This document shows, piece after piece, positions 24,351 to 36,759 of a stretch of DNA of 64,000 nt; position 1 is the stretch's first letter, and each line of letters opens with the position of its first letter. This DNA comes from Hevea brasiliensis (taxonomy: Eukaryota; Streptophyta; Magnoliopsida; Malpighiales; Euphorbiaceae), in NCBI RefSeq assembly GCF_030052815.1, contig NC_079493.1, positions 124,568,394-124,632,393 on the forward strand. Reading direction: 5' to 3'. Under the pieces are notes generated by a model. That model worked only from the letters and a program-made list of their open reading frames with translations, had not been told where the DNA came from and did not search any database. Made by a program: the position numbers and the translations under genes.

Positions 24351-24381
<31 letters not shown>
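24351..24381. repeat. (TA)n microsatellite just upstream of the RLCK gene
   Basis: A TA run lies 55-85 bp before the start codon at 24436, followed by ACACATATATAG. It may contain the TATA element, so its length could affect promoter spacing. Confidence 0.85.
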
Positions 24382-24391
<10 letters not shown>

Positions 24392-24435
24392 TAGCCAACT
24401 GGTGCTGGAAGCTTGGCATATACTTAGTATAGAAA

Positions 24436-26338
24436 ATGGCTCCTAATAAATTCAATTGGCGATTGCTCTTTCCTGCATGTTTCAAGACTCATAACCCATT
24501 TCCAGAGCCAAAGATTCAAGTTTCTAATCAAATTACTTCCCAGAGATTATCCCTGTCAGATTTGAGCAACCCTGGTTCACCATTATCTGTCGCTATTAGT
24601 GATTTGTCAAATTCAATCTTTAATCTGCATGTTTTCACACTCAAGGAGTTACAAATGGTAACCCACCAATTCTCCAAAAGTAACTATCTTGGTGAAGGTG
24701 GATTTGGAACTGTGTACAAAGGGTTCATCACTGACAAGCTTAGGCCTGGCTTGATGCTTCAGCCTGTGGCTGTCAAGGTCTTGGATTTGGATGGCTCTCA
24801 AGGACATAGAGAGTGGCTGGTAAGCAGCAAACCTGTCATTTCAAGAATAGTTACTGCTCATCAAGTAGGAATATCTTGTTCTGCATTTTTCAATGTTTAT
24901 GTTTTTAATATGAATTCATATTTACAGGCTGAAGTAATCTTCCTTGGGCAATTAAAGCATCCCCACCTTGTGAACTTGATTGGCTACTGCTGCGAGGATG
25001 AGCACAGGCTTCTGGTCTATGAATATATGGAGCGAGGCAACCTAGAGACCCAGCTATTTAAAAGTATAAATACTCTCCTCACAGAAATTGTGCTACTGCT
25101 ACCTTAATTATACAAGCAACATCACTACTGTGATAACGAATGCAGAAATAAAATTTTCTAATTTTGAACAGATTCTGAATCTTGAAGTTCATGTTTTTGA
25201 AAGCAAACCTTGCTAAAAATGTTTCTTTAATCCAATTAGGTGGGATATTTATGTTCTTGATTTTCTTGAATAATGCAGGGTATACTGCAGCCTTGCCTTG
25301 GTTAACTAGACTAAAAATTGCAGCTGGAGCAGCAAAAGGACTAGCTTTCCTCCATGGAGAAGAGAAACCAGTCATATATAGAGATTTTAAGGCATCAAAT
25401 GTCCTATTGGACTCGGTAATCATTCATTTTCTAACCATTGTTCAGATACCAATGCCTTACTTTGTGCAGCTACCAAACATTCAATATCTTACTGATACAA
25501 ACAAAATAAACAATTAATCCATGAATTGTTTCTTCTATCTTTTTCAGGACTATAATGCAAAGATTTCAGATTTTGGGCTAGCAACAGATGGTCCACAAGG
25601 AGATGACACACACATAACCACTCGTGTTATGGGCACTGAAGGATACGCAGCTCCTGAATACATAATGACTGGTAATGAAAGTTAATGCTTACACTAATTA
25701 GGAAAAATCAGTATAATTACTAAAATTAAGGGTTTTTTTTTTCAGGTCATTTGACAACTATGAGTGATGTATTTAGTTTTGGAGTGGTGCTTTTAGAGCT
25801 GTTAACTGGTAGGCGATCTGTGGACAAGAACCGTCCATGTAGAAAGCAGAACTTGGTAAAATGGGCAAGACCCTTATTGAAGGATCACCATAAGCTTGAC
25901 CAGATAATGGACCCAAGGCTTGAAGGGCAATATTCAACAGAGGGTGCTAGGAAAGCAGCAGCATTGGCTTATCAATGCCTAAGTCACCACTGCAAGTCTA
26001 GACCCACTATGAGCACTGTGGTCAAGACCTTGGAGTCTCTGCTAGAGCTAAATGACATACCAATTGGACCTTTTGTATTTGTTGTTCCATCTGAAGGCAA
26101 GAAGACAGAAATTAGTGAACAAGACAAGGAAAAAGAAAGTGAAAATGAATGCCATGAACCAAAAGATGAACACAAATGTGAAGAAAAAGATGCAGAGATG
26201 AAAGATAAGAATCATAACAGGCACCAAAAAGGTTACAGGCATAAAAGGCGAATTAAATCATTCAGGTCTAGAGCTGTGTATTCTGATACTGCACTGTATA
26301 AGACTTTAGGCACTGGTTTATATTCTCCTAAGCAATAG
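24436..26338 (+). CDS. Receptor-like cytoplasmic kinase, subfamily VII (RIPK/PBL-like), 5 exons, 457 aa
   Basis: Serine/threonine kinase without an extracellular domain; this subfamily acts below plasma-membrane immune receptors. Exons: 24436-24819, 24928-25063, 25279-25415, 25548-25671 and 25746-26338 (TAG), all GT-AG. Kinase landmarks: glycine loop GEGGFGTV (about residues 86-93), VAVK with Lys114, YRDFKASN with Asp209 (the YRD form is typical of RLCK-VII), DFG at 227-229, and GYAAPEY in the activation segment. The leader has Cys15 in LFPACF, a possible S-acylation site, and no Gly2, so no N-myristoylation. After about residue 375 a Lys/Glu-rich tail follows. The leader pattern [11 protein letters not shown] and the linker [11 protein letters not shown] resemble Arabidopsis RIPK most closely; a PBL-type paralogue is possible. 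Intact. Confidence 0.93.
24820..24927 (+). other. RLCK intron 1: 108 bp, stop-free and in frame
   Basis: The intron has normal GT-AG ends, but its length is 36 codons and no stop occurs in the exon frame. Retention would insert 36 residues between REWL and AEVIFLGQL, just before the alpha-C helix of the kinase N-lobe. Confidence 0.85.
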
Positions 26339-27488
26339 AGGATATTGGCAAGGGGAATAGATGACTGGGATTTGCTTATAGAGCATACTGTAAATTGAAT
26401 TAGCTTCTTTTTTTCTTTCTTCTTTTCTTTTTTTTTTTTTATTTATTGGGAAAATTTGCCACCTTTTGCAATTCATCTACAAATGGTGTGATGATTGTTA
26501 AGTGTGGCTGAAGTTACAATAATAAATCTTTTTTCCACTCAAAACACAAAATATAGATCAGCTAGAATTGTGGACTTGAGATTCTGGTAATTAGTGTGCT
26601 TTCTATGGTTTACATATTCAATTGGCAACTACCCAATGTACCAATAATTCTAAGCACTAATCCACTAAGCTTTATTTTTTTCTTGGATTAATCCCATAAT
26701 ATTGATGCTTAGTATATAGGAGGATAAAATTTTCCAACTTGTGATGAGTTTTCTTGAACTTAAATTGACTGCAATTGAACGTTAAGAAGTGCAACTATAC
26801 CTGCGTTCTTGATTTTAAATCCATTTATGCCTGCATGCTCCATGAGTTTCTTCGGTCAAAAATTCATAGTCAATATTCCATGATCAGCAAGAATGGCTTG
26901 TGTCCAATACTAAGTTCAAACTATAAAAGAATGTGATTCTTAAACTGGAAGTTTTAAATCTAAACAAAAAAAATCCCAAATCCTATGAAGTAAAATGCTT
27001 TTTTTTTTTTTTTTTTTTTAATGAATGAGATCAAATCTTAAGTACCCATCCACCAACCCACTAAAACACTGGTCAGATAACAAGGCATTGCTTGCTGCAC
27101 TGGCATTGGATTATATTTTTCAATTAATTAGAAAATATTTCTTAGACTTAATATATACATTAGTGGAATTTGAATAATTAGGTGAAATATGCCCATCTCA
27201 GAAAAAAAAAAAAAAAAAAAAGCGAAGTGTCCATTTGCGACTGTAAATGAGCTTACACATAAAAAAAATCTCCATCATAGTTTCCAAAATTATAAGGTTT
27301 TGAATTCAAATATTTTATCATTTGAATTTGACAATATGGTGAAATACATAATTTTTCACTTAAAATATAAATTTAAATTCATAATGCTTCCAAATGCACA
27401 TTTATCCAAACAGAGCCTAAGGTATTTCCTCATGATTAATGGAATTTGAGATCAGTTTGCATGAGATTGAGGCCTCCCATTTTATTTC

Positions 27489-27542
<54 letters not shown>

Positions 27543-28340
27543 TTTTTTTTTTTTTTGAAATTCCAAGTCATGCACTTATAATCAGTCTTCTTGCACATTT
27601 CGTAGCAGGAATCCACAAAAGCCTTCTAATGTGCTCACTTCTGATACAAAAACACCAATTAATTACTATTATATGTTAAGAAATTAATTAATCCAATATG
27701 ATACAAATGGCTGTGAGAGAGAAAGAGGCTTTAATGAAGTAAATTCAGTGGGCATGGACGTAACATTGCTGTGAGAGCAATAATTAGCAAACTTGGAAGG
27801 GGTAAAACTTGCATTTTAGTGAAACTTCGTCCAAAATAGGCCAGGAATCCTTCTAAATTTGATGCAATTTAGAACTGAAAACTGGACCCTTAATTTATAG
27901 GCTTGAAATTAAACCCTTTTGTCATTGATGATGGACAAAAATGATGAATTCTCATTAATTAACCATGCTGTAATGATAGGAGTTCTAATTAATGGCAGGG
28001 ACTAATGGGAGTTTAAAGGAACTACCACATCTATATATATATATATATAAATCAGAGTCGCATTTTCAAGAACATGTTAGGTTGACACTTTTCTTTAAAA
28101 GTTTGTCACATGTTACCTTTCATTAATAATTTTTTTTATACTCTTTTATAATAATAATTATTTAGTTCTTTTTTATTTCTCTTTATTTGTAATTGTACCT
28201 TAATATTTATTATTTAAATTATTATTTTTTTAAATTTTAATGTTTAAAAATCAAAACCTTTTGTAATTAAATATAATATTTAAAAATTATTTATATTATT
28301 TTTTATAAATTTATATTATTTATATTATTTTTTATATTAA
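26339..28340. other. RLCK 3' flank and AT-rich intergenic DNA
   Basis: A T-rich stretch at about 26407-26440 probably lies in the 3' untranslated region. Poly(T) at about 26999-27020, poly(A) at about 27203-27222 and a TA run at 27494-27538 follow. No supportable gene; the frames at 27189-27449 and 27446-27679 are low complexity. Confidence 0.55.
27494..27538. repeat. (TA)n microsatellite
   Basis: About 22 TA dinucleotides followed by a poly(T) run at 27544-27557. Confidence 0.95.
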
Positions 28341-28344
28341 TTTA

Positions 28345-30005
28345 ATCAACTGCCATATAATTTAATCAACATTAAATTATTTCATATCTTTAATAAATAT
28401 TTTTATAATATTATTATATTTTTTATTATGAAATCTTTGTTAAAATATTTGAGAGATAAAAAGTTTAGTATATATAAAAAGTTATAAAAATGAAATATAG
28501 AGATTTGACTTTTTTATAATTACTTTATATTAATTTTTATGTTAATAATTTAATATTTTTTTTTATTTTACTTTTATAAAATTAATTAATGCTCGTTATT
28601 ATAATCATTATGGCTAACTTATGGCCCTTGAATTAAAATAACCAAATAAATAAAAAATATTTTATTATTATAAAAATTAAATTTAAATATTTTTGTCACC
28701 GTTTTTTAATTAAATAATATTTAATTATAAAATTAAACTTTTATTTAAATGATTTTCATTTGTTTATTCATATATAGCATATTATATAAGACATTTAATA
28801 GATATCAATCACTCGCTTCTTATTAAGTATATTCATTTCACCTAAGTGCTTTCAAATATTTTTTTGAGTTACTCTTTTTTTATTATTTTTTTCAAAAATT
28901 ATTAGGTGTTATTCTCAAAATTTATTTATTTAAATATATTTAATTAATATTTATTTATTTATTATTTTTTTATAAATTTTTTATTTAATATTTCTTAAAC
29001 TTTTTAATATTTTATTTCATTATAATTATATATCGAATACAATTATAACTAATATTTTGATTATCCATAGTTTATTATCATTAATTTTTAATAGAAATAT
29101 TTTTAAATTTTAATTAAATATCTAAATTTTTATGTATAGATTATCTATCAACTATTTTTTTAAATAAAAGTAGAATTTTAAAAATAGAATGTAAATATGA
29201 TTATATCAAAAATTTAACTACAAGTAAATATGATTAAAAAAAATAAAATTACAATATTAAAATTATGAAATCTATCTTTTAAAAAATAGTATGTATTTTT
29301 AATATTAATTATATTAATAAAAAATGATGATATTTTAAAATTTTAATTTTCATAAACTATATTTATTTTATATTATAAATTTATGTGAAATAATAAGTAT
29401 TTTTAAAAAAAATTATTTTATAAAAATATATCAAATTAATAAAAAATGTGCACTTTATAAAAATTTAAAGATATAATATTTTTAAAAAATAATATAATAA
29501 AATATTATTTTTAATTAATAATAATATTATATATTTTCATTATTATTAAAATTAAATAATTCAATTCATTATTAGTAATTTAATTTTTTTATTATACTAA
29601 TAATAAAAAATTATATTTATATATTTTTTAATTAACATTATTTTCCCATTAATCTAATATATTTTCTATAATAAAAAAATAAATTTACATAAATTATGAG
29701 ATAAAACATAAAAATTTCATAAAATTTAGATTATTTCTTGAACAAAGTAATTTTATTACATTTTAATGAAACAATCATAAAATCTATTATTAGTATATGT
29801 ATAAAAATAATTAAATAAGAATTTTAATTATTTACACCATAAATTAATTAAAATTTTATTATTATAATAGATAAAAATTTATTCAAATTAAACTAAATAA
29901 TAAAGGAATTTTAGTTGAAAATTAATTTAATAATAATAATGATAATTTATCATATTTATAATACAATTAAAAATTAAATTAAAATATAAAAATTATAAAT
30001 TATCT
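28345..30005 (+). repeat. Tandem duplication, copy 1 (about 1.65 kb, AT-rich)
   Basis: This segment aligns along its whole length with 30130-31770. Shared landmarks in the same order include GAAATCTTTGTTAAAA (28430), TTTAATTAAATAATATTTAA (about 28703), TCTTAAACTTTTTAATATTT (about 28992), and AATTAAATTAAAATATAAAA (about 29972). It has no coding content. Whether it is two LTR-like copies or a simple segmental duplication cannot be told. Confidence 0.85.
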
Positions 30006-30051
30006 TATAAATTCATTTATGTAAAAACATTATTTACCTCAAATCGCCATC

Positions 30052-30088
<37 letters not shown>
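30052..30088. repeat. (AAT)n microsatellite at the junction between the two duplicate copies
   Basis: About 12 AAT trinucleotides in the short spacer between copy 1 and copy 2 of the 1.65-kb duplication. Confidence 0.95.
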
Positions 30089-30092
<4 letters not shown>

Positions 30093-30129
30093 GGTCAATG
30101 ATGGCCATTAATTTGTGATCTCATAATTA

Positions 30130-30372
30130 ACTGTTATATAATTTAATTAATTTTAAATTATTTTATATTTTTAATAAATATTATTATCATATTGTTATAT
30201 TTTTTATTATTTTTATTGTGAAATCTTTGTTAAAAAAATTAAGAGACAAAAGTATAGTTTATATAAAAAGTTATAAAAATAAAATATAAAGATTTGACTT
30301 ATTTATAATTAATATGTATTAATTTTTATGTTAATAATCTAATATTCTTTTTATTTCATTTTCCTAAGATAA

Positions 30373-30425
<53 letters not shown>

Positions 30426-31770
30426 GGCTAGCTTGTGGCCTATGAATTAAAATGGCTAAATAAATGGGAAATATTTTATTGTTATAAAAATTATATTTAA
30501 ATGCTTTTACTGCTGTTTTTTAATTAAATAATATTTAATTATAAAATTAAACTTTTATTTAAATAATTTTTATTTATTTGTCTATATATAATATGTCATA
30601 TGAGACATTTGATACATATTAATCACTCTACTCTCATCAAATATTTTCATTTTACCTAAGTGCTCTTAAATCTTTTTTTGATTATCCATATTTTTTAATT
30701 GTTCCTTTCAAAAGTTTTTAGTTATCATTCTCAAAATTTATTTATTTAAATATATTTAATTAATATTTATTTAATTACTAATTTTTTTATAAATTTCTTA
30801 TTTAATATTTCTTAAACCTTTAAATATTTTATTTCATTATAATTATACATAAAATGCAATGATAATCACTATTTTATTATCATTAATTTTTAATATAATT
30901 ATTTTTAAATTTTAATTAAATATCTAAATTTTTATGCATAAATTATCTCTCAACTATATTTTTATATAAAAATAGAATTTCAAAAATAGAATGTAAATAT
31001 AATTACAATAAAAATTTAACTATAAATAAATATGATTAGAAAAAATAAAGTTAAAATATTAAAATTATTTTTAACATTTATTATTTTAATAAAAAATGAC
31101 AACATTTCAAAATTTTAATTTTTATAAAATATATTTATCTTATATTATAAATTTATGTAAAATGATAACATTTTTGTGAAAGAATTATTTTATAAAAAAT
31201 ATATCAAATTAATAAAAAAAAATTTACACTTTATAAAAATTTAAAGATATGATATTTTTAAAAAATAACATAATAAAATGTTATTTTTAATTAATAATAA
31301 TGTTATTTATTTTTATTATTATTAAGATTAAATAATTCAATTCATTTTTAGTAATTTAATATATTTTTTTATTATATTAATAAAAAATTATGTTTATATA
31401 TTTTTTAAATAACATTATTTTTTTCATTAATCTAATATATTTTTTGTAATATAAAAAATAATTTACATAAATTATAAGATAAAATATAAAAATTTTATGA
31501 AATTTAAATTATTTTTTGAATAAAATAATTTTATTACATTTTAATGAAGTAATAATAGAAACTACTATTAATATGTAAATAAAAAAAATTAAATAAGTAT
31601 TTTAATTATTTATGCCATAAATTAATTAAAAATTTATTATTATAATAGATAAAAAAAATTTATTCAAATTAGATTAAAAAAAATTTATTTAAAAATTAAT
31701 TTAATAATAATATTTTTATTTTATTTAATATATAATTAAAAATTAAATTAAAAAATAAAATTATAAATTA
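30130..31770 (+). repeat. Tandem duplication, copy 2 (about 1.65 kb, AT-rich)
   Basis: Collinear with 28345-30005 at an offset of about 1765-1820 bp that drifts through small indels. Landmarks: GAAATCTTTGTTAAAA (about 30220), TTTAATTAAATAATATTTAA (about 30520), TCTTAAACCTTTAAATATTT (about 30811), AATTAAATTAAAAAATAAAA (about 31741). It differs by a (TTA)n expansion at 30373-30425 that copy 1 lacks. Confidence 0.85.
30373..30425. repeat. (TTA)n microsatellite specific to duplicate copy 2
   Basis: About 17 TTA trinucleotides. Copy 1 has only a short TTATTATAATCATTATGG at the matching place (about 28595). Confidence 0.95.
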
Positions 31771-34270
31771 TACATGCATAGGAGGAGGATTATGCTAATT
31801 CCTTTAGATAAGAGTGATTGAAGGAAGTGTTTAATTGGAGCATTTCCAGGGCTGGCGAAAGAATCCCATATCATTTTTCCAGTTGCCTATAAATTGTAGC
31901 CTAAGCCTTCATTGGTGAAGTTGAATCACCCAATTGAAGAATTAGTTTAGAGCGAGGGAAGGAGAGTATGTAGCAATTGGCAAGAGAAAGAAAGAAATAG
32001 AGAGAGGCGTTGGGAGTAATAAATAGGATAGTAATGGTAGTGGCAGGTACCTAATTTGCTATTACCCAGCAAGAGAACACCAGTACATCGCAGCAACCTC
32101 GAAGATGCATATTCAAGACCTTTTCAGGCAATTTCAAGTTGGAACCAACTCTTTCTTTGGTAAAGCAAGTAGCCATTACAAAAATTTACAAAAGATTAGA
32201 CATTAAACCTGCAAACTAAAGCTGGAACAATTTTGAAAATAAAAGAAAAGAATCTTCACAATCTCAAAATATTCAAACAAGCAAAGCAAATCCTCAACAA
32301 CAGTAGCCGACAGAGATAACGAGCGTGTTAAATGGCTTCCAGGAGGTTCATATTTGCTGGTTTTCCCATTTTGCTAGCTAGAGCTTATTTCAATTATTGT
32401 ACTGAGATATGCAAAAGCTATAGCTCCAGAACCACAGGAGCTTATTTCAATTATTGTTCTGAGATACGCATAAGCTAGAGCTCCACAGGAGATTATTTCA
32501 ATTATTGTTCTGAGATACGCATAAGCTAGGGCTCCACAGGAGATTATTTCAATTATTGTACTGAGATACGCATAAGCTAGAGCTCCACAGGAGATTATTT
32601 CAATTATTGTTCTGAGATATGGATGTTCAATTTTTAGATTTGCTCCCACAACTTAATGGATTACTGTTAATTGATCTAGAAGTACCCAGTATAATTTTCC
32701 CAAAAGAATGGCTCCTGTGAGAAAACAAGAGCATTTCAAGCAAAAAGAAGGGGGTGGGGAGGGGAGCCATTAAAAATATATTTTATCCATGAAAAATTAA
32801 AAAGAAACCCAACAAAGCATAAGAAATTAATTAAATTAATTTATATATTTCCAGTGGAGAGACTTTTTCTGCTCATGCTTCCATGGCAGTTGATGTCACC
32901 CAGCCTGCCATATAATTAATTAAATTATCGATAACTATATTTTATATTATTTTCATATAATTAATAATTTATAATGATTTTAAATAATAATTATTAATAT
33001 ATTTTATAAAATAATCACAAACAATATTAATATATTTAAAAATTTATGAAATGTAATAATTAATATAAATTAATATATTAAGTAGAGGAGTCTCTCGCGT
33101 GATTCTATATAATATTTATAAAAGATCTAATTCCTTCACCAATTGAATTAAATCTATAATTTCTACAAGATGATCAATAGTTAAGGAATATGTTAAGACC
33201 TCCAAATTTGATCAATGTACTCTTCATTTAACAACAGCAGAACAGTACGTCACTCTTAAAATCTCACCAGCTTTTGTTCCCCAATGAAAAAGGCAAGTAT
33301 ATACTCACCTTTATTTTGGTGCTATAAGAATAGTTCTAATGCTCTACGAAAGAAGATGCCTCCCTGTTACTATTAGAATTTCTTTGTTGGACATCAAATT
33401 TCTAAAGTATGAACATATTGTAATTAGAACTTATATCACTACCTTATATATTGCAAGTGTAATGTTTATTTTCTTTCCTAACTATAACATGTCTCTTTAA
33501 GACTCTAACATTCTCGGTAATTTGAAGGTTGAAGTCCAGTTAGTTGGAGTAAAATAAACGATATTTTTTATAGCAGCAATTTTACATTACCAGATTGTAT
33601 ATAAGCTACAGAATCATACTGTTGACCTCTCGCAGTCATGGTTTCTTAATTGTTTACTTAAATAGTTTAATTAAATTGCTTTATTATAATGTAATTATGA
33701 TTAATTAAAATTTTTTGCTTCAAAATTTAATTTCTTTAATTTTTTAATGTAAATACTTAAATTTTTTAATATTTCAATTTGAATCAAAATAAATAGATGA
33801 GCTGAATCAAAATAATATTGCTTAAAGTCAATTTGATAAAACATTAATGGAACAATAAGTGTGGCAAAGGCATGATGTGCGTGGGGAATATAATATAATG
33901 TCAACCTAAATATAATTTTCTATGCAGTTTGCTTCATACCTTTCTGGAACAATTTTGTCCGCCACAGCCTGCGAAAGTGTTAAGCCCTTAATTGAAGTTA
34001 AAATTTTCTTGCCCATTTAAAATTTAAGATTTTGTTGCTTAATTAATTTATCCATTTTAATAATAATAATAATAATAATAATAATATATTGAACATATAC
34101 CTTTTACTTAAAGAAATAAAGCTACCAAGAACCAACAGAGTTGTGTAAGCACACTAGATTTGTCTGACTGCAATCTTACAAGCCCCCAGTAATAGAGAAT
34201 TATTTGACCATTCATGTATTAGTGATTAAAACCCTGGTAAGAGGGGGAAAAAAAAACAACCAAACAAAGA
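31771..34270. other. Intergenic DNA, GC-normal at 31775-32780, then AT-rich
   Basis: The first kilobase has ordinary base composition with a GA-rich stretch (about 31940-32010) and ends in the 51-bp minisatellite. On the minus strand a 39-codon stretch open between 32162 and 32046 has protein-like composition but no family I recognise. The rest, to the P450 stop, is AT-rich with a (TAA)n run at about 34060-34085. Confidence 0.5.
32381..32622. repeat. 51-bp minisatellite, about 4.6 units
   Basis: Units start at 32381 (57 bp, with a 6-bp insert), 32438, 32489, 32540 and 32591 (partial). The core reads TTATTTCAATTATTGTNCTG then AGATACGCATAAGCTAG and CTCCACAGGAG. Units 2-4 differ from each other by only a few bases, so the array is young or homogenised. 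Confidence 0.95.
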
Positions 34271-35333
34271 TCACAGAGAGTAAACATGGGATGGAAGGCG
34301 AGGTTCAGCAACAACAACAAGTGGGAATTTTCTAGGAGTAGAAAGCCCAAAAATTTCCTCCATGTTCAAATCCTCTTTCTTCATGTCTCCTAGCAATTTC
34401 CACTTAAAACCATGTAAAAGATTTGCCAGACTTGCTTGAATCACCTTTATACCAAGAGGATAGCCAGGGCACATTCTCCTTCCAGCGCCAAATGGCAATA
34501 GCTCAAAGTCATGCCCTTTAACATCAATTTCTTTACCAAGGAACCTTTCAGGGCAAAATTCATTAGGGTCGTTCCAAATGCTGGGATCCCTCCCTATAGT
34601 CCATACATTGACGAGGACACGAGTGCCTTTTGGAATGTCATAACCAGCTACTTGGGTATCTTCTCTACAGAGTCTAGGAACCAACATGGGTGCTACGGGA
34701 TGCAAACGCATAGTCTCCTTAGCAATTGCATTAATAAATGGTAAATTAACAACGTCATTCTCTTCTACCCATCTTTCTCTTCCAATCACCCTGTCCAGCT
34801 CTTCTGTCGCCTTATCGAAAATCTCCGGCTTCTTCAAGAGCTCGGAAACTGCCCACTCTACTGTCACTGCCGAGCTCTCAGTTCCCCCGGCGATCATATC
34901 CTAAGGATGAAACAAAACTCATCGGTGAATATCATATTTTATTTTATTTATATTAATTTATCAATATATTAAATTAGGGTGATGATCTCATATAATTGAA
35001 ATTACGGAATATGTGGACCATGACCATTAGCACTAATTTCTTACTTAACGTAATTGTCTTCCGCTGGATCCGATAAAATCATTGTCATTGTCAGTAAGAA
35101 TTATAGATAATTAAATATCAACACGTATTAATCTTGTTTTTATTTTCAATCCATGAGGGTGAAACTGAATTCTAGTGATGTTAAGCAAAATAGTATTAGC
35201 TTAATTAACAATACCTAATATGTACATTAATTTGTGATTGAAATAAATTCTGATGATATTTTTGTACTAGAAATACGTGGTCCATCACTTGGCAAGTCCT
35301 TGGGGAAATTGGCAAGAAGTTGCCGGTGAGGGG

Positions 35334-35369
<36 letters not shown>

Positions 35370-36685
35370 AACGTGAGGGGCATATACATATATATGATAA
35401 CGTGAGGGGCTCACTGCATCAAACACAATATTATATAAGCCAATGACACCAAACGAGAGATATGAAGTCAATAAACAAGCACAGCAGTTGGAAATGATAA
35501 GGGTGAGAATTATAAATAAATTAATACAAAGACAAAAAACTTCCCTGGTCAATACTGAGCTAAGTAGGATCCGCATTTGAGTAATCAAATAGAATTTTAA
35601 TTCTTTGACACAAAAAAAAATAGAGTTTTAATTGATTTCAAAATTATTAATCAAATTAAATTAATAATTGAATCGAATAATGTATAATGTAAGCTCTATT
35701 GACCAGTTAATTAATTTGTTTAAATATTAACTTAATTTCTTTGATCGTGATTTAAAAAAAAAATTGAAAATAATCATACCTGCGTAAATCCCTTGACTCC
35801 ATTTCTTTCAAGCCTAACCTCAAGATTAGGATCATCAGCGAGCTGCAAAAGAACATCAACCATATCCTTAGCCACATAGTTTTCAACCCCTTTTCTCCTG
35901 GCATCATGTTCATCCAAAACATGCTCCAAGAACCTGTTAAATTTCTTGTTCAAAGCCTTCATTCTCTTTATATACCCTTGTAAATCCAGGAAAGCAAGCC
36001 AAGGGATCGAATCCCCTACATCCAACACCCCGTTAAGCAAAAAAAGCTCATCCAGCATCTCTTTGAACTCCTCCGGCGTCACAATCTCGTTCTCACCTTC
36101 ATTCTTCACTGTGTACTTCTTCCCCAATACCATTCGGCTTATAACGTTCAGACTAAGATCTGAGAGATGATCTTTCAAGTTTATGGGGTTGCCACTCGAC
36201 GAGAAAAGGGTTTTAAGGAGCGATCTTAGCTCTTCTCCTCGTATATACTCGTATGATTCTAGGCGTTTTGCGCTGAAAAGCTCCATAACGCATATTTTAC
36301 GTGCTTGTCGCCAATAGGATCCATAGGGTGACCATGTAATGTCTTTGTAATTATAGGTTGTGTATTTTCCGGCGGCGGTTTTTGGCCTGTCAACGAAGGT
36401 GAGGTCATGGGCTTTAAGGAAAGTTTTGGCCATTTCGACGGAGGAGCCTACAACCACCGGGAAAGACCCGAATTTGAGTTGCATAATGGGACCATATTTT
36501 TGGGAGAGGGCGTGGACGGAGCGGTGGGGGAGTGAGCCTATAAGGTTAAGGTTTCCGATTATGGGCCAAGATTTTGGGCCGGGTGGCAGGTTGAGTTTAC
36601 GGCGTCGGAGACGACGGGAGAGGAGGACTAGAGCTACGGTGGCAACCCAGGCAGCGGCATAGGCAACCCAAGAAGGAGTTTCCAT
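34271..36685 (-). CDS. CYP92A: Cytochrome P450, CYP92A-like, 2 exons, 511 aa
   Basis: Haem-thiolate monooxygenase of the CYP71 clan, anchored in the ER and fed electrons by NADPH-P450 reductase. Exons: 36685-35780 and 34900-34271, with an 879-bp GT-AG phase-0 intron. Motifs: N-terminal membrane anchor (about residues 5-22), basic hinge RRLRRRK, proline hinge PPGPKSWPIIGN, I-helix oxygen groove AGGTES (306-311), ExxR as ETMR (364-367), PERF (419-422), and haem loop FGAGRRMCPG with Cys446. The intron sits just before the I-helix, as usual in this clan. The sequence fits the CYP92A subfamily; related enzymes are annotated as trimethyltridecatetraene-synthase-like or flavonoid-hydroxylase-like, so the substrate cannot be named. 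Intact; TATA box at 36749-36757. Confidence 0.94.
35337..35411. repeat. TA run and short tandem repeat in the P450 intron
   Basis: A TA run (about 35337-35366) is followed by two copies of ATATATGATAACGTGAGGGGC about 33 bp apart. The 127-codon minus-strand frame spanning this place is intronic and partly low complexity. Confidence 0.85.
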
Positions 36686-36748
36686 TTTTGTGGTTTTGGG
36701 TTGTGATTTGCAGAGGTGGCAGTGACAGAAAATGGAAGTGGTGATTGA

Positions 36749-36757
36749 TATTTATAG
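36749..36757 (-). promoter_or_regulatory. TATA box of the P450 gene
   Basis: On the minus strand the sequence reads CTATAAATA about 64-72 bp before the start codon, implying a short leader of about 35-40 nt. Confidence 0.7.
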
Positions 36758-36759
36758 AG

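Noticed and set aside
26048..26242. Phe-rich minus-strand frames opposite the RLCK tail
   Set aside because: They are the shadow of the Lys/Glu-rich coding strand.
35205..35588. 127-codon minus-strand frame between the P450 exons
   Set aside because: It is inside the intron, and part of it is a TA-repeat translation; both exon borders around it are solid.
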